Below, piece after piece: positions 25,721-34,731 of a stretch of 64,000 bases of DNA. This stretch comes from Georgenia daeguensis (lineage in GTDB: Bacteria > Actinomycetota > Actinomycetes > Actinomycetales > Actinomycetaceae): assembly GCF_039537705.1 (NCBI RefSeq), contig NZ_BAABBA010000013.1, forward strand, positions 65,654-129,653, in the 5' to 3' direction. Each line of letters begins with the position of its first letter. Position 1 is the first letter of the stretch. Both the position numbers and the translations under genes were made by a program. Below the pieces are notes generated by a model. It was not told the origin of the DNA and searched no databases. It saw only the letters and a list, made by a program, of their open reading frames with translations.

Positions 25721-26547
25721 TGCGCGCCGCCATCAGACCCGCTCAGTACGTGGCGCTGTTCCTGTACATCCTGTTCCTCGGGTTCCCGCTTCTGTGGCTG
25801 ATCTCGGCGTCGGTGAAGTCCTCGGCCGAGCTGAACTCCCTGTCCGTGAACCTCATCCCGCAGGAGTGGCACTGGGAGAACTTCTCGGAGGCGCTCGACC
25901 GCCAGGGGCTGGTCCGCTCCGCGGGCAACTCCGTGGTCGTCGCCCTGGTCTCCACCTTCCTCGTCATCCTCATCTCGCTGCCCGCCGCCTACGCGCTCGC
26001 CCGCTTCAAGGGGATGCTCCGCACCCTGGGCACCGGCTGGATCCTGGTCAGCCAGGTCTTCCCGGTGATCCTGGTGATCCTGCCGCTGTTCCTGATCCTG
26101 CGGACGATGCAGCTCACCGACTCCCTGGTCGGGCTGACCCTCGTGCACACCACCTACACGCTGCCGTTCGCGCTGTGGATGCTGCAGGGCTACGTCGCCG
26201 CCATCCCCGGCGAGCTGGAGGAGGCCGGCGCCATGGACGGGGCCTCCCGCCTCGAGGTGCTGCGCCGCATCGTCTTCCCGCTGCTCATGCCGGGCATCGT
26301 GGCGACGGCGATGTTCTCCTTCGTCTCGTCCTGGAACGAGTTCTTCTTCGCCCTCGTCCTCCTGCAGTCGCCGGAGAACTACACCCTGCCGATCACGCTG
26401 AAGATGTTCGTCGGCGGGGAGGGGAAGGTGGCTCTCGGCCCGCTCGCCGCGGGATCCGTCCTGGCCGCCATCCCGAGCATCGTCTTCTTCTCGATCATGC
26501 AGAAGAAGCTCACCGGCGGGCTCCTGTCCGGTGCCGTCAAAGGCTGA
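25720..26547 (+). CDS. Sugar ABC transporter permease, MalG type
   Basis: A 275-residue CUT1 permease with six helices. The EAA loop is EEAGAMDGASRLEVLRRIVF at about residues 168-187. It ends in KKLTGGLLSGAVKG, the standard tail of MalG-like proteins. The ATG overlaps the previous stop by one base and follows AGGAGAAGGAG. With the MalF-type partner it forms the membrane channel for the solute delivered by the binding lipoprotein encoded 28 bp downstream. Confidence 0.93.
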   Translation: MRAAIRPAQYVALFLYILFLGFPLLWLISASVKSSAELNSLSVNLIPQEWHWENFSEALDRQGLVRSAGNSVVVALVSTFLVILISLPAAYALARFKGMLRTLGTGWILVSQVFPVILVILPLFLILRTMQLTDSLVGLTLVHTTYTLPFALWMLQGYVAAIPGELEEAGAMDGASRLEVLRRIVFPLLMPGIVATAMFSFVSSWNEFFFALVLLQSPENYTLPITLKMFVGGEGKVALGPLAAGSVLAAIPSIVFFSIMQKKLTGGLLSGAVKG

Positions 26548-26575
26548 CCCCACCCACACCGCTGAAAGGCAGACC

Positions 26576-27865
26576 ATGAACAAGCGTGGCGCTTCCGTCG
26601 TCGCAAGCCTCACCGCCGGCCTCCTCGTCCTCACCGCCTGCGGCGGCGGGGGAGAGGACGACGCCGCAGCCGACCCCACCGGGCCCATCACCCTGGAGTT
26701 CCAGTCGCTCTCCGACCAGCCGGCGGCCATCGAGGCCACCGAGACCATCGTGGCGAAGTGGAACGAGGAGAACCCCGACGTCACCGTCGAGATCGTCCCC
26801 GCCGGCTGGGACGGCATCTACGACAAGCTGATCACCCAGTTCAACGGCGGCGCGGCGCCCGACATCATCCACTACGAGGCCGCCTCCATCGTTCCGTTCG
26901 CCCGCGACGGCTACCTCGCGGACCTCTCCGAGCACATGTCGGAGGACTTCGCCGCCGACGTGCCCGAGGGCATCATGAGCACCGTCACCGTCGACGACCA
27001 GGTGGTCGCCTACCCGACGGAGCTGCAGTCCTACATGGTCTTCGCCAACCGCACCCTGCTCGAGCAGGCCGGCGTCGAGATCCCCACCGGGGAGACCATG
27101 ACCTGGGACGAGCTGCGCGAGATCGCCAAGGCCACCACCACGGACGGTGTCCACGGCCTCGGGTGGGGCCTGAAGAGCCCGACCGCCGCGTTCATGACCA
27201 TGGGCCCGACCTTCGGCGGCACCTACTTCGACGGCACCGGCGCCGACGCCCAGCTCAAGGTCGACGACGGCGAGCTGGCCATCCCCGAGCTCGTCAACGC
27301 CATGAACACCGAGGACAAGTCGATCCTCCCGGTGACCCTGACCCAGTCCGGCTCGGAGGTCCTCGCGTCCTTCTACGCCGGCCAGATCGCCATGACGATC
27401 CAGGGCTCCTTCCAGGCCGCCAACATCGCCAACGACGCCCCGGAAGGACTCGACTGGGTCGTGCTGCCGCCGCTCGAGGGCCCGGAGGGCGCCGGCCAGG
27501 CGGCCAACCCGCAGACGCTGTCGGTCAACATCGACTCCGAGTACCCGGAGCAGGCCGCGGAGTTCCTCAACTTCTTCACCGAGCCGGAGAACCTCGCCGC
27601 CCTGAACGAGGCCGACGCGCTCATCCCCGCCTCCACCTCTGCGCAGGAGCTCATGGCGGAGAACCTCGGTGACGACGCCAACTGGAACACCGTCCTCTCC
27701 TCCGGTCAGCACATGACGGACGCGCCCTACCTGTTCGTCGACGCCTACGCCCAGTGGAAGGACACCGTCGCCACCCCGGCGTTCCAGCGGTACCTGGCCG
27801 GGGAGATCGACTCCGCTGGCCTGGCCGAGGAGCTGCAGGCCGGCTGGGACGAGATCACGGCCTGA
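26576..27865 (+). CDS. ABC transporter sugar-binding lipoprotein
   Basis: About 429 residues. It has a lipoprotein signal (basic start, hydrophobic helix, LVLTAC lipobox, Cys at about 25) and a two-lobed substrate-binding fold of the CUT1 type, with the usual TFQFQSL-like opening (ITLEFQSLSDQPAAIEATET). It ends in a helical lobe. It sits outside the membrane and hands its ligand to the two permeases encoded just upstream. Its ligand is unknown but probably the same compound that the downstream enzymes process. The ATG at 26576 follows AAAGG. A strong hairpin 69 bp after the stop probably reduces read-through. Confidence 0.93.
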   Translation: MNKRGASVVASLTAGLLVLTACGGGGEDDAAADPTGPITLEFQSLSDQPAAIEATETIVAKWNEENPDVTVEIVPAGWDGIYDKLITQFNGGAAPDIIHYEAASIVPFARDGYLADLSEHMSEDFAADVPEGIMSTVTVDDQVVAYPTELQSYMVFANRTLLEQAGVEIPTGETMTWDELREIAKATTTDGVHGLGWGLKSPTAAFMTMGPTFGGTYFDGTGADAQLKVDDGELAIPELVNAMNTEDKSILPVTLTQSGSEVLASFYAGQIAMTIQGSFQAANIANDAPEGLDWVVLPPLEGPEGAGQAANPQTLSVNIDSEYPEQAAEFLNFFTEPENLAALNEADALIPASTSAQELMAENLGDDANWNTVLSSGQHMTDAPYLFVDAYAQWKDTVATPAFQRYLAGEIDSAGLAEELQAGWDEITA

Positions 27866-27881
27866 CCGCCACCAGCCCCGC

Positions 27882-28029
27882 GAGATGTCACGAGCTCGGT
27901 GAGATGTCACGAGCTGGTGGCGAGGGGCTAGGCGGTGGGCACCGGGGCCGAGCCGGTCCCGGTGCCCACCCCGGCGGCGCGGAGAGCCCACGCCGACCGC
28001 AGGACATCTCGACGAGCACGTGACATCTC
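27882..28029. repeat. Four 9-bp half-sites in a 148-bp inverted array
   Basis: GAGATGTCA occurs at 27882 and 27901 on one strand, and its complement at 28002 (one base off) and 28021, each pair spaced by 19 bp. The arms GAGATGTCACGAGCT are exact for 15 bases at the first two sites. The array brackets the hairpin between the binding protein and the first glycohydrolase gene. It could be a regulator's multi-site array or the ends of a small non-coding mobile element. Confidence 0.8.
27934..27970. terminator. Strong hairpin after the binding-protein gene
   Basis: Perfect 13-base arms (GGTGGGCACCGGG and complement) enclose an 11-base loop. There is no T-run. It stands 69 bp after the binding-lipoprotein stop, so it may stabilise the transporter mRNA or lower expression of the enzymes after it. 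Confidence 0.7.
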
Positions 28030-28060
28030 ACCGCCGCTGCTCGGCGCGGGAGTGAGCACG

Positions 28061-29242
28061 ATGAGGGAGCAGAACGTGAGCTGGTTGGAAGACCGTGCGC
28101 TGGCCGTGATCACCGGCGCCGCCGTCGGTGACGCGCTGGGCGGAGCCATCGAGGGCTGGACGCCCGAGCAGATCGAGGAGCGCCACGGCGGCCGCGTCAC
28201 CGGCGTCGTCGGCCCCTGGTACGAGAACTGGCGCGAGGCCCGGCCCATCGCGCCGTACCACAAGGGCGACGGGCACATCACCGACGACACCCTCATGACC
28301 CGGGCCCTCGTGGAGGTCTACGCCAGGCGGCGTGACCACCTCGACGCCTACGCCGTGGCCGAGGACCTCGTCCCGCTGATGATCGGCGAGCCCACCTGGA
28401 TCCCCGAGCTCGAGACCACCGCCCTGCTCCTGCAGCGGGTCTTCCTCGCGGAGAAGTGGCTCGTCGCCCGCCTGCACTACGGGCACGTCGACCCCCGCGA
28501 GGCCGGCGTCGGCAACATCGTCAACTGCGGCGCGACCATGTACATGGCGCCGGTGGGGCTCGCGAACGCGGGTGACCCGCGCGCCGCCTACGCCGAGGCG
28601 ATCGACGTCGCCGGTGCGCACCAGTCGAGCTACGGCCGGGAGGCCGCCGGGGTCTTCGCCGCCATGGTGGCCGCCGCGGTCGCTCCGGGCGCGAGCGTCG
28701 ACGACGTCGTCGCCGTCGCCCTCGAGCTCGCCCACGACGGGACGAGGGCGGCCCTCGAGGCCGTCGTCGAGGCGGTCCGGGAGATCCCCGTGCCGCAGAG
28801 CGACGACGACGAGCGCGCCCTCGCCCGCACCGTCCGCGAGGCCGTGGCCCCGTACGACTCCGTCGGCCCCGAGTACCGGCAGATGTCCATGGACGCCCGC
28901 CGCCCCTCCCGCACGAAGTCCATCGAGGAGCTGCCCGTCGCGCTCGGCCTCCTCCTCGCCCACCGCGGCGACTTCCGCGGCGCCGTCCTCGCGTCGGTGA
29001 ACTACGGCCGCGACGCCGACTCCATCGCCGTGATGGCCGGCGCGGTGTGCGCCGGGCTGGGGGGCTCCGACGTCGTCCCCGCCGAATGGCTCGACCAGAT
29101 CGAGACCGCCTCGCGGATGGACATCCGTGCCACCGGCCGGCTGATGGGGGAGGTCGCCCGTGAGATCGCCGACCGCGACCGCGAGCGGACCCGCGCCCGG
29201 CTCGCCGCCCTCGAGGAGATGACGGCGGGGGAGCTGGCGTGA
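28061..29242 (+). CDS. ADP-ribosylglycohydrolase-family protein, first copy
   Basis: About 393 residues of the DraG/ARH fold. The metal-binding residues are visible: GDALGGAIEG near the start, ITDDTLMT (Thr74-Asp75-Asp76) and NYGRDADSIAVM (Asp318, Asp320). These normally hold two divalent metals that position a ribosyl substrate for hydrolysis. A GGGAG lies before the ATG. It overlaps the next gene by four bases (GTGA). Family members cut ADP-ribose from proteins or split small ribosides. There is no ADP-ribosyltransferase nearby, and the sugar ABC genes upstream point to a small molecule as substrate. All expected metal residues are present, so it should be active. Confidence 0.9.
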   Translation: MREQNVSWLEDRALAVITGAAVGDALGGAIEGWTPEQIEERHGGRVTGVVGPWYENWREARPIAPYHKGDGHITDDTLMTRALVEVYARRRDHLDAYAVAEDLVPLMIGEPTWIPELETTALLLQRVFLAEKWLVARLHYGHVDPREAGVGNIVNCGATMYMAPVGLANAGDPRAAYAEAIDVAGAHQSSYGREAAGVFAAMVAAAVAPGASVDDVVAVALELAHDGTRAALEAVVEAVREIPVPQSDDDERALARTVREAVAPYDSVGPEYRQMSMDARRPSRTKSIEELPVALGLLLAHRGDFRGAVLASVNYGRDADSIAVMAGAVCAGLGGSDVVPAEWLDQIETASRMDIRATGRLMGEVAREIADRDRERTRARLAALEEMTAGELA

Positions 29243-30594
29243 GACTGACCTGGGCCCAGCCCGAGGACTTGCTCGCCCACGAGCTGGTCCAGTCCGACGC
29301 CGAGGGCCGCGCGACCGCCGACGTCGCGGCCCGCTGGGCCGAGGAGGGCGGAGACGTCGTCCCGGCCGTCTCCGGCGCCTCTCCCGCGCCGGCCACGCCG
29401 GAGCTGCGCGCCCTGGCCCGCGAGCTCCTCGCCGAGCTCGCCGCCCGGCCCGCCGCCCCGGCCGGGCAGGAGCCCGACGCGTGGGACGAGATCGAGGCGC
29501 TGCTGCCGGCCGCGCCTCTCCTGCCCGCCGCGGACCCGGCCGACCAGCCGCGCCGCCTCCTCGGTGCCTGGACCGGCCGGGCCGCGGGCTGCCTGCTCGG
29601 CAAGCCCGTGGAGAAGATCCCGCGCGAAGGCATCGAGGAGATCCTGCGCGCCACCGGGCGCTGGCCCCTCGATCGGTACTTCACCGCCGCCGGCCTGCCC
29701 GACGACGTCGCCGCCCGCTGGCCCTGGAACCGGCGCAGCGCCCCGACGTCGCTGGGGGAGAACATCGCCGGGATGCCCGAGGACGACGACCTCAACTACC
29801 CGCTCCTCGCGCTCGACCTCCTCGAGAGGCACGGCACCGGGTTCACCACCGACGACGTGGCCCAGGCGTGGCTCGACAACCTCCCCGCCGGCCGCGTCTT
29901 CACCGCCGAGCGCGCCGCCTACCGCAACATCCTCGACGCCCGGCCGGTGCCGGAGACCGCCACCCACCTCAACCCGTTCCGGGAGTGGATCGGGGCCCTC
30001 ATCCGCGCCGACGTCCTCGGCTGGGTCCGCCCCGGCGACGTTCGCGGCGCCGCCCGCCTGGCCTGGACCGACGCCCGTCTCTCCCACACCCGCAACGGGG
30101 TCTACGGCGCCATGTGGGCCGCCGCCCTGTGCTCGGCCTCGCTCGTGAGCGACGACGTCGAGCAGGTCCTCGACGCCGCCGGCACGGTCGTCCCGCCCGG
30201 CAGCCGGCTCGCCGGCGCCGTGCGCCGAGGCCGGGAGCTCGGCGCCGGCGAGGGCGACGTCGCAGCCGGCCTCGACGCCCTGCACACCGAGTACGGAGAT
30301 CTGCACTGGGTGCACGTGCTCAACAACGCCGCGGTGATCGCCTACGCCCTGACGAAGGGCCGCGGGGACTTCGGCCGTTCCGTGGCGATCGCCGTCACGG
30401 CCGGCTGGGACACCGACTCCGCCGGCGCCACGGTCGGCTCCGTCCTCGGCGCGATGCTCGGCACCGAGGGCATCGGCGAGCGCTGGACCGGCCCAATCCG
30501 CGGCACCGTGGCGACGTCCCTGCCAGGCGGCGACGTCCGGCGCATCGACGACCTGGCGCAGCGCACGCTGCGCCTGCAGGAAGGAGCGCCATGA
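29239..30594 (+). CDS. ADP-ribosylglycohydrolase-family protein, second copy
   Basis: A 451-residue relative of the protein before it. It carries about 100 extra N-terminal residues, Glu/Ala-rich and helical, then the glycohydrolase domain. The first metal motif is changed to EDDDLNY (181-187) instead of TDDT, while the C-terminal GWDTDSAGATVGS (Asp391, Asp393) is standard. The two copies are therefore not redundant: one could be the hydrolase and this one a variant with different specificity. It starts at a GTG overlapping the previous stop and overlaps the kinase gene by ATGA, so the three products are made in fixed ratio. Confidence 0.88.
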   Translation: MRLTWAQPEDLLAHELVQSDAEGRATADVAARWAEEGGDVVPAVSGASPAPATPELRALARELLAELAARPAAPAGQEPDAWDEIEALLPAAPLLPAADPADQPRRLLGAWTGRAAGCLLGKPVEKIPREGIEEILRATGRWPLDRYFTAAGLPDDVAARWPWNRRSAPTSLGENIAGMPEDDDLNYPLLALDLLERHGTGFTTDDVAQAWLDNLPAGRVFTAERAAYRNILDARPVPETATHLNPFREWIGALIRADVLGWVRPGDVRGAARLAWTDARLSHTRNGVYGAMWAAALCSASLVSDDVEQVLDAAGTVVPPGSRLAGAVRRGRELGAGEGDVAAGLDALHTEYGDLHWVHVLNNAAVIAYALTKGRGDFGRSVAIAVTAGWDTDSAGATVGSVLGAMLGTEGIGERWTGPIRGTVATSLPGGDVRRIDDLAQRTLRLQEGAP

Positions 30595-31544
30595 CCGGCA
30601 CCGTGGTGGTGGTCGGCAGCGCGAACGTCGACCTCGTCGTCGACGTCCCGCGGCACCCCGGCCCGGGGGAGACGATCCTCGGCGGGAGGCTGCGCCGCAG
30701 CCCCGGCGGCAAGGGCGCCAACCAGGCCGTGGCCGCCGCACGGGCGGGCGGTGCGGACACCTGGTTCCTCGGGGCCGTGGGGCGCGACGACGCGGCGGAG
30801 CTGCTCCTGGAGTCGCTGAGCGGCGCAGGAGTGCGCACCGACCTGGTCGCGCGGAGCGACGAGGCTTCCGGCACGGCGCTGATCTGGGTCACCGACGACG
30901 GCGAGAACGCGATCATCGTGGCCCCCGGCGCCAACGCCGAGGTTGCCGTCGACGACGCTGCCCGCGCCCGCCTCCCCGGCGCGGACGTCGTCCTCGCCCA
31001 GCTGGAGATCCCGCTGGAGACCGTCCTGGGTGCGGCCCGCGCCCGCCGCGACGGCGCACGGTTCGTCCTCAACGCCGCACCCTCCCGCGACCTGTCGCCG
31101 GAGGTCTGGGACGAGATCGACCTGCTCGTCGTGAACGAGCACGAGGCCCGCGACCTCGCGCCCGCCGGCGGCGCGCTCGGCGCCGCGGGCGCCACGACCG
31201 CCGGCGGCTCCGCCGCGGCCTCCACGCCCGCGCAGCTCGCCCGGGCCCTGCTGGAGAAGGTCCCCGCCGTCGTCATCACGCTCGGCGGCGACGGCGCTCT
31301 CGTCGCCGAGCGGGGCGGTGAGCCCGAGACGGTGGTCGCCCCGCCGGTCACCGCCGTGGACACCACCGGGGCCGGCGACACGTTCTGCGGTGTCCTGGCC
31401 GCCGCGCTGGCCGACGGCGCCACGCTCGTCGGTGCGGCTCGTCTTGCCGCCGCCGCCGGAGCGCTCGCCGTCACCCGGCCGGGCGCGCAGGCGGCCGTCC
31501 CCACCGCCGCCGAGACCGCCGACCTTGCGAGGGAGCACGCGTGA
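30591..31544 (+). CDS. PfkB-family sugar kinase, ribokinase-like
   Basis: A 317-residue kinase that transfers phosphate from ATP to a sugar hydroxyl. The N-terminal signature is RRSPGGKGANQAVAAARAGG (Gly39-Lys41), and the C-terminal signature is DTTGAGDTFCG with the catalytic base Asp263. The GSANVDLVVDVP start is typical of ribokinase, so ribose or a ribose-like sugar is the best guess. A Gly/Ala-rich insert at about 192-212 is not in most family members. It is coupled to the glycohydrolase gene before it, which fits a pathway where a sugar is split off and then phosphorylated. Confidence 0.92.
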   Translation: MTGTVVVVGSANVDLVVDVPRHPGPGETILGGRLRRSPGGKGANQAVAAARAGGADTWFLGAVGRDDAAELLLESLSGAGVRTDLVARSDEASGTALIWVTDDGENAIIVAPGANAEVAVDDAARARLPGADVVLAQLEIPLETVLGAARARRDGARFVLNAAPSRDLSPEVWDEIDLLVVNEHEARDLAPAGGALGAAGATTAGGSAAASTPAQLARALLEKVPAVVITLGGDGALVAERGGEPETVVAPPVTAVDTTGAGDTFCGVLAAALADGATLVGAARLAAAAGALAVTRPGAQAAVPTAAETADLAREHA

Positions 31545-33526
31545 CCTACAGCTTCGACCCGCTCGTCCCACGCCCGATCGACCGGCCCACGCCCGTCCCG
31601 CTCGACGCCGCGGACCTCACCACCCTCGACGAGGCCAAGATCTTCGCCGCCCCCGACGACCCCGCTGCCTGGCCCGCCTGGCGCGAACGCCTGCACGCCT
31701 GGCGCGCGGACGCCCGCGCCCGCCACGCCTACGACGGCTCCGCGTACGAGCGCCCGCAGGCACGGTGGGCCGCCCGCTGCTTCACGGTCGCCCAGGTGTG
31801 GCTGTGGGACGAGCTGCTGTACTCCTTCGAGGAGCACCGTTTCACCCCGGAGCGGTTCGTCGAGGACGCCCGCGAGCGGTTCGGCGGCCTCGACGCCGTC
31901 GTCCTCTGGCACGCCTACCCGGTCATCGGCATCGACGACCGCAACCAGTGGGACTACTACCGTGAGGTCCCAGGGCTCACCCAGCTGGTCGCCGACCTGC
32001 ACGCCGCCGGCCTGAAGGTGTTCGTCGACTACAACCCGTGGGACACCGGCACCCGCCGCGGCGAGGACGACGTGACCGAGCTCGCCGACCTCGTGCGTGA
32101 CCTGCCGGCCGACGGCGTCTTCCTCGACACCCTGAAGAAGGCCGACCCCGAGCTCGTCGACTCCCTCGAGCGCGCCCGGCCCGGCATCGTCCTCGAGGGC
32201 GAGTCGAAGCTCGCCGTCGAGCGCATCGTCGACCACAACGCGTCCTGGGCCCAGTTCTTCGCCGACAGCTCCGTGCCCGGCGTGCTGCGCGCCCACTGGT
32301 ACGAGCGCCGTCACATGCAGCACCACATTCGCCGCTGGCACCGCGACCACGCCGAGGAGCTGCAGTCCGCCTGGCTTAACGGCGTCGGCGTCATGGTGTG
32401 GGAGGTGGTGTTTGGCGTCTGGGTCGGCTGGAACGCCCGCGACGCCGCCACCGTGCGCCGCATGGTCACCGTCCAGGGCGCCGCAGCCGACCTGCTGCTC
32501 GAGGGGGAGTGGACCCCGCTCGCGGAGATCGCTGCCGACGCGCACGCCGCCGGCGTCTACGCCTCGACCTTCGCCCGCGGCGGCGTGACGCTGTGGGCGC
32601 TGGCCAACCGCGGCGACGCCGCCTGGGCCGGCCCGCTGCCCGCCGACGGCACCGTGCTGGACCTGTTCGGGTCGGACGACGGCACCGTCACCGTCCCGGC
32701 GCGCTCCGTCGGCGCGGCCGTGGTCCTGGCGCCGGGGGCGACCGAGCCGGAGTGGCTGCCGGCGCTGCGCGAGCGCCTCGCGACGATGCCGTTCGACGAC
32801 GACCCCCGGTTCCCGCACCGTCTTGCCCGCCGGGTGAGCCTGGCTGCGCCAGCGCCGGTTGCAGCGGACCGCGTGCCCGGGGACGCCGTGGTGGTCCCGG
32901 CGGGGGAGTACGTCCTGACCGTGCGCCACCGCGCACGCGAGACGGGCATGTACCAGGGCGCCCCCTACGTCGACGAGTGGAAGCCGCTCGTCCCGCGGCT
33001 GCACGACGCCCGCACCCTCGAGCGCGACGGGCGGCTGGACCGCCCGGCCGCCGTCGCCGCCGAGGAGGTCACCAACGCCGAGTTCGCCGACTTCGTCGCC
33101 GCCACGGGCTACCGGCCCAGTGTCTCCCACCGCTTCCTCGCCCACTTCGACGGCGACCGCCCGCCCGCGGGCCGTGAGGACGAGCCGGTCACCTTCGTCG
33201 ACCTCGACGACGCGCGGGCCTACTGCGCCTGGCGGGGCGGGCGCCTGCCGAGCGAGGACGAGTGGCAGCTCGCCGCCGAGCGTGGCCTGCGCCGGGCCGC
33301 GCCCGAGGTGTGGAACTGGACCGAGAGCGAGCACAGCGACGGCCGAACCCGCTTCGCCATGCTCAAGGGCGGTTCCGCCTACGAGTGCGAGGGCTCGGAG
33401 TGGTACTTCGACGGCGGAGTCCGGGAACCGGCGTTCGCCGCCAAGCTGCTCGTGCCCGGGCTTGGCCTGGCCCGCTCGTCCAGCATCGGGTTCCGGTGCG
33501 CGTGGACGCTGGAGGAGGAGCGGTGA
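31541..33526 (+). CDS. Barrel-domain/FGE-sulfatase-domain fusion protein
   Basis: 661 residues in two parts. Residues about 80-400 look like a (beta/alpha)8 glycoside-hydrolase-type barrel: acidic residues sit at the ends of predicted strands in LKVFVDYNPWDTGTR (Asp163), DGVFLDTLK (Asp196) and GIVLEGES (Glu219). Residues about 465-661 form an FGE/SUMF1-like domain, with VTNAEFADFVAATGYRP, RAYCAWRGGRLPSEDEWQLA and SSIGFRCAW. The paired active-site cysteines of true formylglycine-generating enzymes are not seen, so this domain probably binds rather than oxidises. The GTG start overlaps the kinase stop. It has no signal peptide, so it works in the cytoplasm on imported material. Confidence 0.75.
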   Translation: MTYSFDPLVPRPIDRPTPVPLDAADLTTLDEAKIFAAPDDPAAWPAWRERLHAWRADARARHAYDGSAYERPQARWAARCFTVAQVWLWDELLYSFEEHRFTPERFVEDARERFGGLDAVVLWHAYPVIGIDDRNQWDYYREVPGLTQLVADLHAAGLKVFVDYNPWDTGTRRGEDDVTELADLVRDLPADGVFLDTLKKADPELVDSLERARPGIVLEGESKLAVERIVDHNASWAQFFADSSVPGVLRAHWYERRHMQHHIRRWHRDHAEELQSAWLNGVGVMVWEVVFGVWVGWNARDAATVRRMVTVQGAAADLLLEGEWTPLAEIAADAHAAGVYASTFARGGVTLWALANRGDAAWAGPLPADGTVLDLFGSDDGTVTVPARSVGAAVVLAPGATEPEWLPALRERLATMPFDDDPRFPHRLARRVSLAAPAPVAADRVPGDAVVVPAGEYVLTVRHRARETGMYQGAPYVDEWKPLVPRLHDARTLERDGRLDRPAAVAAEEVTNAEFADFVAATGYRPSVSHRFLAHFDGDRPPAGREDEPVTFVDLDDARAYCAWRGGRLPSEDEWQLAAERGLRRAAPEVWNWTESEHSDGRTRFAMLKGGSAYECEGSEWYFDGGVREPAFAAKLLVPGLGLARSSSIGFRCAWTLEEER

Positions 33527-34731
33527 CCGTCTCCCGTGACCCCGCCCGCGGCGCGCTGGCCGGCCTGAGGGTGGTCGACGCCTCCACGCTCTTCGCCGGC
33601 CCGCTCGCGGCCATGCACCTCGGCGACATGGGCGCCGACGTCGTCAAGGTCGAGCACCCGCGCAAGCCCGACCCCTCGCGGGGGCACGGCGCCGCCAAGG
33701 ACGGGGTGAACCTGTGGTGGAAGACGCTGGGCCGCAACAAGCGGGCGGTCACCGTCAACCTCGGCTCCGACGGCGGCCGCGACGTCTTCCTCAAGCTGGC
33801 GGAGACGGCCGACGTCGTCATCGAGAACTTCCGCCCCGGCACCCTCGAGCGCTGGGGGCTCGGCTACGACGAGCTCTCCGCCGCCAACCCCGGCCTCGTC
33901 CTCGCCCGCGTCTCCGGGTTCGGCCAGGTGGGCCCGTACCGCACGCGTCCGGGGTTCGGCACCCTCGCCGAGGCGATGAGCGGGTTCGCGGCCATGACCG
34001 GCGAGCCCGACGGCCCGCCCACCCTGCCCCCGTTCGGGCTCGCCGACGGCGTCGCGTCCCTGGCGACGGCGTACGCGATCATGACCGCCCTGCACGCCCG
34101 CACCGCCACGGGGCGCGGGCAGGTGGTGGACGTGTCGATCATCGAGCCGATCCTCGCCATGCTCGGCCCGCAGATCACCCGGTGGGACCAGACCCGAACC
34201 GTCCAGCCGCGCACGGGCAACCGGTCCACGAACAACGCCCCGCGCAACACCTACCGGACCCGGGACGGGCAGTGGGTGGCGGTGTCCAGCTCCGCGCAGT
34301 CGATCGCGGAACGGATCATGCGGCTGGTCGGCCGCCCGGACCTGATCGAGGAGCCGTGGTTCGCGCACGGCCACCTGCGGGCCCAGCACGCCGACGTCAT
34401 CGACGAGGCGGTCGGTGCCTGGATCGCCGAACGCACTCGCGCGGAGGTGGTCGCCGCGTTCGAGGAGGCGCAGGCCGCGGTCGCGCCGATCTACGACGCG
34501 CAGGACATCGTCGAGGACCCGCAGTTCCAGGCCCTCGGCACCATCCACGAGATCGAGGACCCCGAGCTGGGGGAGATGCGCATGCAGGGCCCGCTCTTCC
34601 GGCTCTCCGAGCACGACGGCGTCATCTCCTTCACCGGCCGCCCCCACGGCGCGGACACCGATGAGGTGCTCGGCGAGCTCGGGTTCACGGCCGAGCGCAT
34701 CGCGGCCCTGCGCGCGGAGGGGGCGGTGTGA
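33523..34731 (+). CDS. CaiB/BaiF-type (family III) CoA transferase
   Basis: A 402-residue family III CoA transferase, which moves CoA between carboxylic acids. The start ALAGLRVVDASTLFAGPLAA, the HPRKPDPSRGHG loop and the ENFRPGTLERWGLGYDEL segment are diagnostic. The catalytic Asp is in PPFGLADGVASLATAYAI. The GTG start overlaps the stop of the fusion gene. Followed at once by a CitE/HpcH-type lyase, it most likely activates an acid released by the upstream enzymes to its CoA ester, with succinyl-CoA or acetyl-CoA as donor. Confidence 0.94.
   Translation: MTVSRDPARGALAGLRVVDASTLFAGPLAAMHLGDMGADVVKVEHPRKPDPSRGHGAAKDGVNLWWKTLGRNKRAVTVNLGSDGGRDVFLKLAETADVVIENFRPGTLERWGLGYDELSAANPGLVLARVSGFGQVGPYRTRPGFGTLAEAMSGFAAMTGEPDGPPTLPPFGLADGVASLATAYAIMTALHARTATGRGQVVDVSIIEPILAMLGPQITRWDQTRTVQPRTGNRSTNNAPRNTYRTRDGQWVAVSSSAQSIAERIMRLVGRPDLIEEPWFAHGHLRAQHADVIDEAVGAWIAERTRAEVVAAFEEAQAAVAPIYDAQDIVEDPQFQALGTIHEIEDPELGEMRMQGPLFRLSEHDGVISFTGRPHGADTDEVLGELGFTAERIAALRAEGAV

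Noticed and set aside
28061..30594. ADP-ribosylation toxin-antitoxin or defence system
   Set aside because: No ADP-ribosyltransferase toxin is adjacent, and the genes are embedded in a sugar-transport and catabolic operon.
30395..33334. A 979-residue open frame opposite the kinase and fusion genes
   Set aside because: Low-complexity composition and no start signal; it is a shadow of the coupled genes.
31541..33526. Functional formylglycine-generating enzyme with sulfatase activity nearby
   Set aside because: The paired active-site cysteines are not seen and there is no sulfatase gene in the window.
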